This document shows positions 1 through 11,801 of a DNA stretch of 64,000 nt, in pieces (position 1 is the stretch's first letter; each line of letters opens with the position of its first letter). The position numbers were made by a program, and so were the translations under genes. The notes beneath the pieces were generated by a model. It was not told the origin of the DNA. It worked only from the letters and a program-made list of their open reading frames with translations, and made no database searches. Origin of the DNA: Emmonsiellopsis sp. PD_33 (taxonomy: Eukaryota; Ascomycota; Eurotiomycetes; Onygenales; Ajellomycetaceae); assembly GCA_032988165.1 (NCBI GenBank), contig JANTQF010000009.1, positions 62,001 to 126,000 of the forward strand, given 5' to 3'.

Positions 1-2680
1 TAAGAAGATTCACATTGATCTCACAGGGGGAGGTAAAACATTGAATGATTTATCTGACTACTCCCTGGAATTCCAACAGGGGATAAAATATTACATACTC
101 ATAATGTGCAATGTGACATATTATAGATGGATATATTTCCTCAAGATAAAGAATGAGGCAGTTGATACTTTTAACTACTAACTCAAATTTATATGGAATA
201 TGGGGTTTATAGCCCCTGCATTTCTACATATAGATATAGACAGTGTTTTTCAGTCCAGCAAAATGATCAATCTGATGACCCAATGGAGGATCAAATGAGA
301 ACCAACTACACTATAATTACCACATCAGGATGGAGTCTCTAAGCACAGTATTCATACAGTGATAGGATATATGAGAGCAATTCTCAATCAGAGTAAATTA
401 TCTAAGAAGTTCTGGGTAGATATTCTATACATAGTTATAGATATTACAAATAATACCCCAACATCTACAGTCCTATATAACAAAAAGTTCTGGCTGCAGA
501 CAGCAGATTTAGTTACCCCTAGCTCTCATATAATCCCAGTATGTACTCTATTTAATACATCACTCTAGATGAAACATTTTCATCATATTGGAGCACCTAC
601 ATATACTCACCTGCATGGTTCACAGAAGCCAGCAGATAAACTATCTCCTCACATAAGACTATATAAATTAATTGGATTCATTGAGACCTCAATTTTTCAG
701 CTCTAGGATCCTGAAGAAGATAAGATAATCTCCTCATCAGATATTAGATTCAGTGAGGATGGCATGAAAGATTCTAAACATAGAGTCTACTTCCTACAGG
801 ATCTACTCAACCCCAAGGCTCCCATCAGACCAACAGACAAACTAATTCATATGAAGAATGACATAGAGGCCCCTGTTAGCAGTCTAAATGACTTATGAAT
901 ATAACCCATGAAGTCTTATATAACCTATGTTCCCTCATCTAATATAGATGGTCTACCCAAATCATTTAAAGACACTATATTAAGGCCAGGGGGGGTGAGT
1001 AAGTATTGGTAAAAATCAATGCAGTATGAAATCACTAACCTGCAACACCAAAAAACATAGCATCTTATCTTCTGATCCAATGTGCCAGTTAGGGAATCAG
1101 TGGCCCCAGACCACTGAGTATTTATTAAAAAAGACTGACCTCAAGATCCAAACACAGATCCAGACAGAATCTTATAAAAATCTCATTAGGTAATTTACAG
1201 TAACTAGCTCAAAAAGGGTAGTAAAGAGGAAACCTACACACCTATTATAATTAACATCACAAATCATATATTATTCATAGTCACTGCAAAGCTTGAATAA
1301 ACACTACAGCAGGCAAACATCATACTGACCTACCTACACAGTCACTTAGACAAGGAAATCTATATGAGGCAACCCACCAGATTTAAAGATGGCACTCTAA
1401 ATATACTTATCTGCATCATAGGAGGAAGTCTTTACAGCCTGAATCCAGCCACAAAGATTTAGTACAATTTTTTAACAGCCTATCTCATTAAATTAGGATT
1501 CACAGCAAGTTCATACAATTCTGCCCTCTAGTATCATAAGGAAATACCACATCTCTATATAATCATCTACATCAACAATTTGAATATAGTCTCTGAGATT
1601 CCAGAGAAAGCCAACTAGTTGGTGAAAGCTCTCAGTGAGAAGCTAGAGGTCAAGAATTTGCACAAACCACAAAAATATTTAGACATGAAAGTTGACTGCT
1701 TACCTGAGAGGATTAAGTTGACTCATCAACACTATATTAAGCAATTAGTAGAGGATTTCTATATGAATGATATCATTACAGTTCATATGCTCATGAAGGA
1801 AGCTTTTCACATTAATGATTCTCCTATTTCTGAGAGCAAAGCAGGCTTCACAAAGTAGCATTATCAATAGGGTGTAGGGTGTATTTAATATCTTGCAGTC
1901 AAAACTCAGCCTAATATCACATGCATAGCCTCACTACTCAGGCAGTGCAGCTCCAACCTAACCCTAAAATCATGGAAGGCATTATTACACATCATCTGAT
2001 ATTTAAAAGGAACTCTAAATATAGGCCTCTTTTATAGACATCACACAGCTGAAAACAGCTCAATCTCTAAGTTCCCAAACAACACCTATCTCCCCATTGA
2101 ATATATAGATTTCAATTAGATAGGTCTATTGAATGGCAATTGAAAATCTACATCTAGCTACATCTTTAAGCTTGCAGGATCTCTAATATCATAATAATCC
2201 ATCAAATAGGTCTGCATATCTCTCAGTTCAAACAAAGCCAAATACATTACACTCAGTGAAGTAGTTTATGAAGCAACATGGATTTGAAATCTCATGCAAG
2301 AGCTCAGATTCATAACTACATCTTCTATATAGATTCATGTGGATAATAAGGGCATCATTAATCTCACTCAAGTCACTATGATTATAGCTCACAGCAAGTA
2401 TATAGACACACAATTCCACTATTCATAATCTCAGTTGAAAAATAGCATTATCTCACTAGAATACATTCCAATGACTAAAATGGCCACAGACAGCCTGATA
2501 AAGCCTCTGGGCATAGTTACATTTACACACTTCATTAATTTGCTAGGGACTCTGGTGGGGAATGGTAGAAAGTAGCAAGTCTGATCATATATCTAGGTTT
2601 TTTCCACTGTCTGGCAACATTTTGTTGTTTTTCAGTGTTTTTTTGTGAGATCTACATATGTAGCTCTGCCTGAGGGGGGG
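1..2680 (+). mobile_element. Degenerate Copia-type LTR retrotransposon (integrase, RT, RNase H remnants), 5' end outside window
   Basis: Frame-broken remnants lie in Copia order. The end of an integrase core is at about 330-570 (block KKFWVDIL at 409-432). A linker with the 'KLSPHIRLYKLIGF' pattern follows at about 570-800. A reverse transcriptase is at about 1350-1860 (GSLYSLNPATK, then YINN at 1568-1579 where the active site should be). RNase H is at about 2230-2450 (KYITLSEVVYEATWI, then ADNKG-like). Stops interrupt every domain, for example TAG at 1616-1618 between two RT blocks. I found no CpG dinucleotide anywhere in 1-2799, which points to repeat-directed cytosine mutation (RIP or methylation decay). 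The integrase-before-RT order separates Copia from Gypsy. The copy cannot encode active protein. Confidence 0.9.
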
Positions 2681-2792
2681 TGTTGGCTGTATGCCTCTGG
2701 CCTCCCAATTGGGCATAGTGCACTTATGTGATCACATGGTAGATAGATTCCTCACTAGTGTAGCAATATGAGAGATCTTCAACCTTCCCACA
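2681..2792 (+). repeat. Probable 3' LTR (or its start) of the Copia element
   Basis: A purine run that fits a polypurine tract (2672-2680, GAGGGGGGG) is followed directly by TGTTGG, the usual start of a Copia LTR. The last CA before CpG-containing DNA resumes is at 2791-2792, giving a TG...CA unit of 112 bp. That is short for an LTR, so the end may be truncated or misplaced. The 5' LTR is outside the window, so neither LTR identity nor a target-site duplication can be checked. Confidence 0.55.
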
Positions 2793-3245
2793 GAGGATGC
2801 GTTTAAGGTTTACCCGAGTTTTGGGTGTGGGGTTGGGTGGTGGAGTAGCTAGCTAACTAGTTATGGCCCATGGGTTTATGGTTCGGGTAGTTGTGGAGAC
2901 TGAAAAATAGAGTCTGGGGCCTTGGTACTATTTTGTTTGTTTGGACTTGGGTTTACGGGTTAATGGGCATCGTGTCTTGGTGCCATTGTTGGTTGTATAC
3001 CGGAATAGAGACGGGCTTGACGGTTAATGTCTTTCCGTTGGGATCTGTGGATAGAACAGGTGGCTCGGAAATCATCTGTGAGCCGTTATTTTCTTAAAGA
3101 TCAAGTCTTTGGGTATGGGTTCGTCTTAGTCAAGACATCTGGTCCTTGACGTTTACTACCAGCCTAAAACGGGGGCAAAAATATAAAATCATTTCCTTTC
3201 TCCCTGATCTCTGTCCGTAGAAGGCAACCTTGGAAAATATATGGG
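2793..3245. other. Intergenic stretch between the Copia LTR and PPM2
   Basis: GT-rich on the + strand in its first half and no longer CpG-free. The right part is presumably the 3' untranslated region of PPM2, which ends at 3246. I see no conserved coding frame. Confidence 0.5.
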
Positions 3246-6200
3246 TCACGTGCGAGCCTTCATTGTCAGCTCATCGGCAAGCCGTTCAAGATAAAACCTC
3301 GTCATGTCATGCGGGAGCCCATCAAACGATCGTATGAGCTTCTCCACATCCTGCCGACCCTTCTCATACGCCTGTAGATCTCGGTTGCCATACACGTCAC
3401 GACCTACGGCGTATCCCTTATCAAGGTTTCGGAAAAATACATTCACCGCAACACTAGTGCCGTCAGTTGGATTTGCAGTATGTAGCCAGAGTGGTGGGAG
3501 GAAGAGAATGTCGCCTGGTTTGAGGAGGGCTTGGTGTGGATGGGTGTTTGGAGGAGAGAGTGGTGTGCTATCTGCTAGGTTTTGGAAAAGGTTGACCGAT
3601 GAACTTGAGGCTCCGGGGGAAAAGCCAAGACGGGTCACGTCTGAAGGGGGGTAGAGGATGAGGCGTTTCTCTCCTTGTATTTGGCAGAGAACGTTTGCTA
3701 AGACCTACGTTATCGTGTGAGATCATGAAGTAAGAATTGGTCTGCCGTTTTGGCGACGGAGAGACCTACATCGTAATGGAGCCATAGTACCACAGGCCCA
3801 GATATTCTCAACGGAGAGCTGTGGGCGTTCTCAGAAACAAGGGATAGTTCAGGTGGTAGATGGAAATCATATTGAAGACTGGGGAAATCTTGTTCGAAGT
3901 TTGCTGGCCGCTCCGTGGGGTTTGTTGAGGAGATCGAGCGGAGATATTGACGGGATCCTGTATGAATTTCGTCCATGAAGGTCCCAAAATCCTTGGTGAC
4001 GTATGAAAAGTTCTTCGTTTGAAAATTCATATTTTCTCCTTGTGCTTCGTGAACAACAACCTTTGGATTGCGCGGAATTAGTATTTTACTATGTTGATTG
4101 AAAATGGGGGTATTGTTACCTTTCTATCCCGCCCGATGGCGTTTTCAAGGTATTCTTTTGTCCACAATGTCTGACATGATCCGATGTCCAGACCGCTAAG
4201 AATAGCAGGCTTCGCATTGTCGACGATTATTTGGAATTCACGAGCAGTGGATATAGCAACTCGCGGGATTGTTCGAATGTTTGGCGTACCTGCTTTTTCG
4301 AGACCGTCCTTCTTTTGCGCCAATTCGTCAGATGGGTTGGTTACATCCTCCTTCGGCGGCTCGCAGAGAGTCCATTCGTTGCTTGTGTCCGACTCGACAT
4401 TTTGTAGGACCCATGTGCCTTCGTTCCAGTAAATTCCGAACGAGAAACAAATAGCACCCCCTCCTAGTATTAGTACACTGTCACCATTAACTGTGTGGGA
4501 GGAATGGCCCACTAGGAGCGGCCTGGGCCCGTTCAATCCTAAGCCCGGTTCGACCGTAGCCAAAGCCGAAACGTTGGGATCCAGTGACAAGCAATTCAGG
4601 GCGGTTGGATTCAGGAGCAATATTTCATAATCATGGGGGATGCAGTTGTGCTTTAGAATGCCCCCGATAATGACAATCCCGTATGTCGTCGAATTAACCG
4701 TGGCTCCGAACCGTCCCAATAATTTATATAGTGGCGAGGACGCACGCATATTTTCCGTGAGATTATTCACTTCGAGCTTTGGGCTGCCATCATCAGGCAC
4801 GGTGAGTTTCCAAGCCCAAAAATCATCCAAAACTACACCATCTTGTGCCATTCCACCGAACAGTACACCAGATTGACCATCAATATTAACAATTGATGCC
4901 CCGAACCGAGGCGCGACTGACCCGTCAGTAACCTGGACAGGTTGCCAACCCTTCAGTTCGTGCCACAGAAGCCACAGATCAGACACTCCACCAGCGTTAG
5001 TCTTGCCACCATAGACTAGTACGTGAGGGTTGCCGTTTCCAAAATCTACCATCGTAGCGCAATGCCTGTACAGTGGACGCGGTAGATTGTCAGTCCGACG
5101 CCAGGTCCCTGAACTCCTCAACCAGCAATCACCCAAGGCCTGGCTCGGTGAAGTCCTTCCGCCTACAAGCAAGCAGTCCTCCTTAGTGAACTGGGTTATA
5201 GTGTGGCACATACGACCCTCCATGGTAAGCGGGGGCATTTCACCAGCCGCAATGCACGTCACCGATGACGCTGCATACTCGTCGGTCGATGAAAGCCGAC
5301 TCTGCTGACCCAGGCCCCCATGAAGGCCAAGTGTTTTGCAAGTTGTAGGCACTATTGCACCGAATCGTCGCTGTCCTTTAAATTTAGGGGGGCATAGGGG
5401 AACCAGCCCCAATGGGCTTCGTTCTATCCCAAACTCTTTATTTTGATGTACAGGGCTCGCTTCACTATCGGGTTGACGGGTGCTGGCAGATAACAGGAAA
5501 TAGTGGGATGCAAAGAGGGCAAACTCCTCCCACTCGTCGAAGGCTTCAACTGAATCAAGAGATTGTCTCTGCTCACTACTTAGGAATGAGGGTTCACTCC
5601 ATAACTCCCATAGGTTTGTTGCTTTCGCAGTTGCCCAGCCAAAGTCACGAAATCGCTGCTCCTGTTGGCGCAGTGTGGGGTATTTATGGATGGAATGTAA
5701 CGGGCTCTGGAGCTTTAGAAAATGTTTCATCATCGTAACCGCGAAGGGATGGTTTGGTCCATCAGGGAAATACTGCTCAAGTAAGCAGAAATTCACGTCT
5801 AATGTTAACACTTAGCGTATGATGGTAGATAGAGAAAAGGGGAACATAAACGCACCATTACTTAGCTTAGATGCCCACTGAATCACAGCATCCGCCAAAT
5901 TGACTTCCATATAAGTTAACGACACTTCGGCTGTGCAAAGAATAGAGACTTCCTCTAAGCCTAACTCAGCTTTCAAGCTGGCTTCAAGATTTTGGAGGTC
6001 CCCAAGATCGCATCCAATGCCGACGTATTGTTTGCTCCGTACAAGGACGTTTCCCGTTTCTAACGGTAACTCTATATCCGAAAGAGAACGATTGAGCGCA
6101 TGGCATTTATTTATGACATCTCGTTTTTTGATCATCAGTTTGTGATGATCAATATCTATAAACTTCACATTGGAGCATAGTGCGGGGTCGCGGCCCAGGA

Positions 6201-6657
6201 ACTGGAAAGGCAATGGATCACTGCTCAAGTTGTTTAAAATCTTTCCATTAGCGCCAATATTGACTGACTGCACCGTGTCGCATATTCTCAAGAACCTCTA
6301 TCGACTCACAAACCGCAGCCCAGATTGATAACCACTTTCTGCACATCTGACGGCTGTTCGAGGAACTTGCGCACTGAACGTTCCACAGCATGCATGCGCA
6401 GCCAATATCCACGATTTATCAGCGGCGACCGCCTCTGAGGTTTCTTCACAAAATGGCGGAAGATATGCGGTTCAGGATAGTAAAGCCGTTCGACGCTGCG
6501 TTTCGATACTATACTACTGCTATTGGTCTAAAACAGTCCGCAACATAGTTAGTAGACAAGAATGAGGGGTAGAGGTTCTCTGACGGTCAGTGGGCGCATA
6601 ACTTACCTCCATAACGAGACCCGCCTCCCGCTCAGCCTTTGTCCCCGTCCGCACCAT
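3246..6657 (-). CDS. PPM2: tRNA wybutosine-synthesizing protein 4 (LCM methyltransferase + Kelch + JmjC)
   Basis: AdoMet-dependent carboxy-methyl/methoxycarbonyltransferase for the last step of wybutosine synthesis at position 37 of tRNA-Phe. Exons (minus): 6657-6607, 6527-6310, 6220-5856, 5798-4120, 4060-3770, 3704-3246. All phases join, giving 1020 residues. The N-terminal leucine-carboxyl-methyltransferase fold has NRGYWLRMHAVERSV (about 55-69) and the AdoMet loop NLGCGFDPLPFQF (85-97), the latter created exactly by splicing. Kelch-like repeats (VLVYGG, GVLFGG, IVIIGG, VLILGG) fill the middle. The C-terminal JmjC domain keeps its iron triad: H866-x-D868 and H943 (PLWLH). S. cerevisiae Ppm2 is shorter (about 695 residues); filamentous fungal forms around 1000 are usual. 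The start is the ATG giving MVRTGTKAERE, before the conserved METNSSSIVSKRSVERLYYP. It is divergent from ATG18. Confidence 0.93.
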
Positions 6658-7136
6658 GGTGGAGACCAGTGGCTCGTCTGGCTGTCAATGCACTCTCTCC
6701 AGCTTGTTCGCAGCAAGAAAAGTTGTTCGTCGTTGGTTGGGAGGGATGGTCCGAGGTCGTCGATTCGATGTCATGTGACCGAAACAAGGTGTGGTCCGTG
6801 CGTCCATCAGCGTCATTGGTCTGCGGCTCTTCAAGACCCCAGACTGCAACCTCCGTTTCCTCGGTTTGTCGCAACAGAACGCCGACCGTCTATATATCTC
6901 AGGAATACTGCGCGTTGCATTCCTCACTTTTTTAGTAGACGCGACAGAATAGCACACCAGATCCTCCTATGGCCCGTGGGCGTTCTTGCGGCCTTGTCTG
7001 TGATCCGAGCGGGGGCCTATGACAGTCGTCGAAAGCTACGAACCAGTAGCCGTGTGTTTGAGGCTTTGAACGGGCAGGATATACAGGAATATACCCTTTA
7101 CCTAGCTCCATAACTACGCTTCTTTTAGTTGGCAAG
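6658..7136. promoter_or_regulatory. Shared upstream region of PPM2 (-) and ATG18 (+)
   Basis: 479 bp between two divergent start codons, so it must hold both promoters and 5' UTRs. Open frames in it overlap on both strands and resemble no protein family. No specific binding site could be assigned. Confidence 0.6.
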
Positions 7137-8715
7137 ATGGCGATGAATTTTGTCACATTTAACCAGGACTACAGCTACCTAGCTGTTGGTGAGTGGTCAC
7201 CCCGGTCCCAAAAGTCGAAGATATTCTAACTGACCTACCCCATCCAGGTACCTCGAAAGGTTTCCGCATATTTACCACCGACCCTTTTGCCAAGAGTTAT
7301 GAAACGAAGGAAGGAAATATTGCCATCCTCGAAATGCTCTTTTCGACATCGCTTGTAGCGCTCATCCTCTCTCCTCGGCGATTACAGATCACAAATACAA
7401 AGGTCCGTCTTCATGGTTGAGCTCCTCTATGTACAGCTAGATGTGGTATATAAACGTATATTATTCGGGTATTGACAGTGGACTAGCGGCAATCTACCAT
7501 ATGCGAGTTGACCTTCCCTACAACTGTTCTTGCCGTGCGCCTGAATCGAAAACGACTCGTTATTGTTCTCGAAGACCAGATATACCTCTATGATATTCAG
7601 ACTATGAAGCTCCTATACACGATTGAAACATCGCCAAACCCGAACGGTAGGTATTTGCGTCCAAAATATTCGAGGCTCGTATGGCTAGTTAAATTGAATG
7701 CTAACTAAGCTCAGCTATTGTTGCGCTTTCTCCTTCTTCTGAGAACTGCTACCTTGCGTACCCACTGCCTCAAAAGGCCCCTCCATCATCCTTTGCTCCG
7801 CCGTCACATGCCCCTCCCACGAACACCCACATATCTCCCACCAGCGGCGAGGTCCTTATTTTCGACACGTTAAAGCTCGAAGCAATCAATGTGGTTGAAG
7901 CACATAAGTCTCCATTATCGTGTCTCGCGATGAATAACGAAGGGACTCTGTTAGCCACGGCATCGGACAAAGGAACGATCATTCGTGTCTTCTCTGTTCC
8001 AGATGCACACAAACTATACCAGTTCCGAAGAGGCTCGATGCCATCTCGCATTTTCAGCATGTCTTTCAATATAACCTCTACACTTCTTTGCGTTTCGTCA
8101 GCCACCGAAACTATCCATATATTCAAACTTGGCCACCAGGGCACTTCTTCGGAAGATCATCCTGCTTCCCCTCTTGGTAGCCCGCTTAGCCCCAGTCGAG
8201 AAAGAGGGCGGAGCCAGAGTTCAAGTGGCATGGAGGATTCCGCAGTGGAAACCGAATCCGGCGACTTCAATGCACGGAAACACAACGGTACATTTATGGG
8301 TATGATCCGACGCACATCACAAAATGTAGGCAATTCCTTTGCCTCTACTGTGGGCGGCTATTTGCCCAAGGGAGTGACAGAAATGTGGGAGCCAGCTCGA
8401 GATTTTGCGTGGATAAGGCTTCCCAAGTCTGGAGGCAGTGGAGGTGGCGGTGCGAACGCCGGACCTGTCCGCAGCGTGGTTGCAATGAGCAGCAACACAC
8501 CGCAGGTGATGGTCGTCACGAGCGATGGTAATTTCTATGTTTTTAATGTTGATTTGTCAAAAGGGGGAGAGGGGACGTTGACGAAACAGTACTCGTAAGT
8601 TCACTCTCTTCCCCAAAATTGCTCCTCGCTATTGTGGCTGGCCTTATTGACGTTTTGTTCACATAGGGTTCTCGACTCCAGCGACAAACTGGGTTCCTCT
8701 GGGGTAGATTACTAG
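7137..8715 (+). CDS. ATG18: Autophagy-related protein 18, PROPPIN beta-propeller
   Basis: WD40-type PROPPIN that binds PI3P/PI(3,5)P2 on the pre-autophagosomal structure and vacuole, needed for autophagosome formation and Atg2 recruitment. Exons: 7137-7188, 7248-7402, 7487-7646, 7715-8594, 8667-8715, giving 431 residues, the normal length. It starts MAMNFVTFNQDYSYLAV; GTSKGFRIF is completed by the first splice. The lipid-binding FRRG motif (within QFRRGSMPSR, residues about 225-229) is intact. A Ser/Gly-rich, low-complexity loop encoded at about 8140-8460 is typical of the fungal family. The last exon encodes only SVLDSSDKLGSSGVDY. No abnormality seen. Confidence 0.96.
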
Positions 8716-9671
8716 CCTATAATTTCCCCGTCTCTCTCCATTTTTTTGATTGGGAAACCAGGAAGGTTATGTTCTCTGATTTAGCCCGAATCACATGTTG
8801 ATATTCTTGCTTTGGCGCAGCCTACGAGACTAATGACCTGGGAAGCCAGAGCCAGAAAGGCCTTGGACCGGTTTATGACGCAAGAGTTGTTATTTCCAAC
8901 TCCATTAGCCAGAGCTATGACTTGGTTTTTGTTTTTGTGTGAAATATACTGCAGACATAGTCGCCTTTTAAGGTAGTTTTTATATTGGCTGTTGTAACCG
9001 CCTCGCAACCGATTCGCGGGGCGGGGAGAGGTAGGGCTTAGTTGAATACGAAGATATTATTAATCAAAAGATCGATACGGGTTCAACAGCTAAGAGGGAT
9101 AACATATATAGAATTATATAGGGATTTCAAGAAGTAGATTGATTAGTACAGAACGAAATAATTGATATCCTTATGCACCGAGATCAATGTCCACTATATA
9201 GAGGCCTGTCTAACCTAAGGTCCCACATAGTTCTGAGAAGCTTCTGTATAGGCTCTTTATGGCCACATTAAAATATAATTGATGCCCTAGATCTGTTTGA
9301 TCTGCTCAATGTAATGTTGCTTGAACAGAATCAAGATCCTTGGCGTTTCCACCCTACATAGTTAATCCGCCTCTGCTCTACTGTGAATCGTCCCCGAACC
9401 ATCCTACAGTCACTGTCATTTAAGTCACGGTTCAGAATTCAATCAACGTTCACAACCTGATGTTGTTCCCTTCATTCCTCTTCTTTAGCTATCCCAATCA
9501 TAGAAGTTTCTCGATTACTAGTACCTTTCCTGTCGCACTGAACTCCGCGCGTGTTGAATCACTGGGTGCTCTCCTCAAGTGCTTGCTTGCCCCATATACA
9601 GCCCCCCTTGTCCAATAGGGCATAAGCTGTTGCTAACAATAACCATTTCATGTCAAGGAAGTAATTCTGAA
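8716..9671. other. Gene-poor stretch downstream of ATG18
   Basis: The first part is probably the ATG18 3' UTR. The rest is moderately AT-rich, with stops in all frames and no protein block I recognise. It may contain old repeat debris, since a decayed helicase follows, but nothing can be assigned. Confidence 0.5.
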
Positions 9672-10718
9672 CATGTCCTCAAGGCCTCCCATACCAGAGA
9701 GAATGCCAGGTAAACGCATACTCGATGAGCTTGGTGATGTGAACACTTTCAAATGCAGGAGACGGCAGCTTCGTCGGCAAGGAAGTTTTGATCCTGTGTA
9801 AGTTAAGCCATAGGCCCGACTCCGGTTTTTGTTACCTCTTGAGCGAAATTAACATATATCCCCCTGCAGATATTGCAAATAGCTCTTGATATTATCCAAG
9901 TTGGAACTGCTCAAAACAACATTCTAAAGCAGATATCTGTCGAACAGTTCAAAAGAAATGGGGGGAAGGGAAGAAGAGTGGCTTGAGGCGCCTTGATGTT
10001 GACGACAAGACCGAAACAACCAAAGCTGCCCAGCGTCAATCATATCCAGATATCTTTCTTTCGAACAAGCGAAGACATAGATGTCACAGCCATCCGAGCT
10101 TCTATGACAGGACACGAAAGAGCCGAAGTCGTCGAGGAATTCAGTAACCCGAGCCATCCCATAGAGATCCTGATCCTGGGCTACTAGACCAGTGCTACCG
10201 GTCTTGATTTACATCACATGTGCAGTGATGTTGTCCTCCTTGAGCAGGCTACTAATATGTGCTGCTGTCCAAGTTCCGCACCGCGTGCCCCACTTAATTA
10301 ATATGGATATTAAGTGCTGCCAACACGCTTGATAGGTTTGTTGAGGCCAAAGCAGCAGTGGGGTACATGTCCCAAGTGATCTCACAAGGCCCTACTGCGT
10401 TTAAGGACCTTGGCTTGAGCCAAGGAGACTGTGACCCCTCTCCATCATTGGATGAACAAGAGCGCATGGAGCAGGCGATCGAGGAACGTGCTGCTAAGTT
10501 CATACAGCAGATGTTCGGACAGGCGGAGTCCAGGCTTCCCAGGGTTAATATTGAAAACCCAGAGCTTGCAACTAATACTCAAGTGGATGCAATCTGGGGT
10601 CTCAACATGGGGAGGACACTCACATAGTGGGTCAGTCAAAGGCTGAGCGCGATTTTTGGTGGTGGGGAGCAGTCCCAGGGCCAGAGTCGTTTCCGCCAAG
10701 ATCTCATTGAAGCATAGC
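9672..10718 (+). pseudogene. Decayed SNF2-like helicase fragment
   Basis: Fragments in shifting frames on the + strand resemble the C-terminal helicase lobe of fungal SNF2-family ATPases. 9993-10184 encodes SMTGHERAEVVEEF and HPIEILILGY. After an in-frame TAG (10185-10187), TSATGLDLHHMCSDVVLLEQ continues at 10188-10247, which resembles helicase motif V. A downstream frame (about 10326-10627) encodes FVEAKAAVGYMSQVI and a Glu-rich tail. The Walker A lobe, an arginine-finger motif and a continuous frame are missing. It is not CpG-depleted like 1-2800, so it decayed differently. The left limit (an ATG at 9672) is a guess; the core at 10074-10250 is the sure part. Confidence 0.6.
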
Positions 10719-11310
10719 ATGGAAGAACCTAGATGGCAAACGGCTTGAATTTAGAAGCACCTTCTGTCCTCGTGCCAGATACCTTTACTTTCACTATTGC
10801 CTCCAAACGCTACTCTCTGTTTCCGGGGAACGTTTCCAAGGCCAAACACTTCACGAATATGAATTTGAAAGGCCATTTTGGGGATCCCCTGGGAAGTATC
10901 TGAGATGAAACATGATCCTAGCTTTTCATTGGTGAAGTGGGCCATAAGTATGATAACTTGCTCCAGGGTGCCGCTGAGACTCACAATTAATAAGTGAAAG
11001 AGGAGGACGACCTTATGCTGCTGGCTGCCACTCAGCACCTAGACTTCGCCCGTAGAGGTCAAAGAGAGGACGGGGAACCCAATAGATGGGACACAAAATA
11101 GTGAGAGTATTATATTTGGCCAAGGCTTCATACTGCTTGATGTGGATGGATATCCTGGCTTCAAACAGGTTTACTGGAACCAGAGGATCAGCAAGCGCAC
11201 ATGGAATGTCATGAACCCTGGGGTAGGGGTAGTGGGAGTGATAAGGGTGGTTGGGGTGATATATGGAGGTTATACCGAGGTTAGGAAGAGCGGGTTTAGA
11301 AAGTATCAAG
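10719..11310 (+). pseudogene. Possible further fragment of the decayed helicase locus
   Basis: A + strand reading at about 10745-10900 (LVPDTFTFTIASKRYSLF, then NVSKAKHFTNMNLKGHFG) looks protein-like in composition but stops soon after. Similar short readings continue to about 11300 with several stops. It could be the tail of the helicase-like pseudogene or another dead gene. I do not recognise the family. Confidence 0.3.
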
Positions 11311-11801
11311 AATCAGACTGATTTCAGCAATTCAATGAACACCCTGATTGTAAATAACATCTTCAAAGACATTTCCATATGGACAAGCAGGGGGCTGTTA
11401 TATAAATAGACTTGATATTGATCGCCATGCCAAGCCGTCTAGTTCACTAGCTTAATTTGACCAACGACGTCAATCGGCTTCAACTTTCAAGTTGGCGATT
11501 CCTCACAACGAACACCCCAGTGCAATCCACCTATCCTGCAGCAGAATTGCTCTGCGTCTACATGCCACTCACTCCAAATTCCCTAGACATTAACCGAGTG
11601 CGTTTAGATGCCGGGAATCTTAGGTCCATACCGATATTCGCTCTCCGAACGCCCTGAACCTCCGCTCCAGCAACGCCCATGTGAACCCATACCAGAGACC
11701 TCCCGAACCCGCTCAATCCCCTATTCGCCGTAAACTCGTATGCTACAGACCCCCGTCCGAGCTCCAGCGGAGCGCATTGATCCGAACCTAGCTTCCACAC
11801 C
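11311..11801. other. Upstream region of the glycosyltransferase-like gene
   Basis: 491 bp between the pseudogene debris and the ATG at 11802. The C-rich half nearest the start codon looks like a fungal 5' UTR/core promoter. No defined element identified. Confidence 0.45.

Noticed and set aside
6562..7113. Open frame of 183 codons between PPM2 and ATG18
   Set aside because: It overlaps PPM2 exon 1 and intron 1 on the opposite strand, has no recognisable domain, and competes with other frames in the same DNA.
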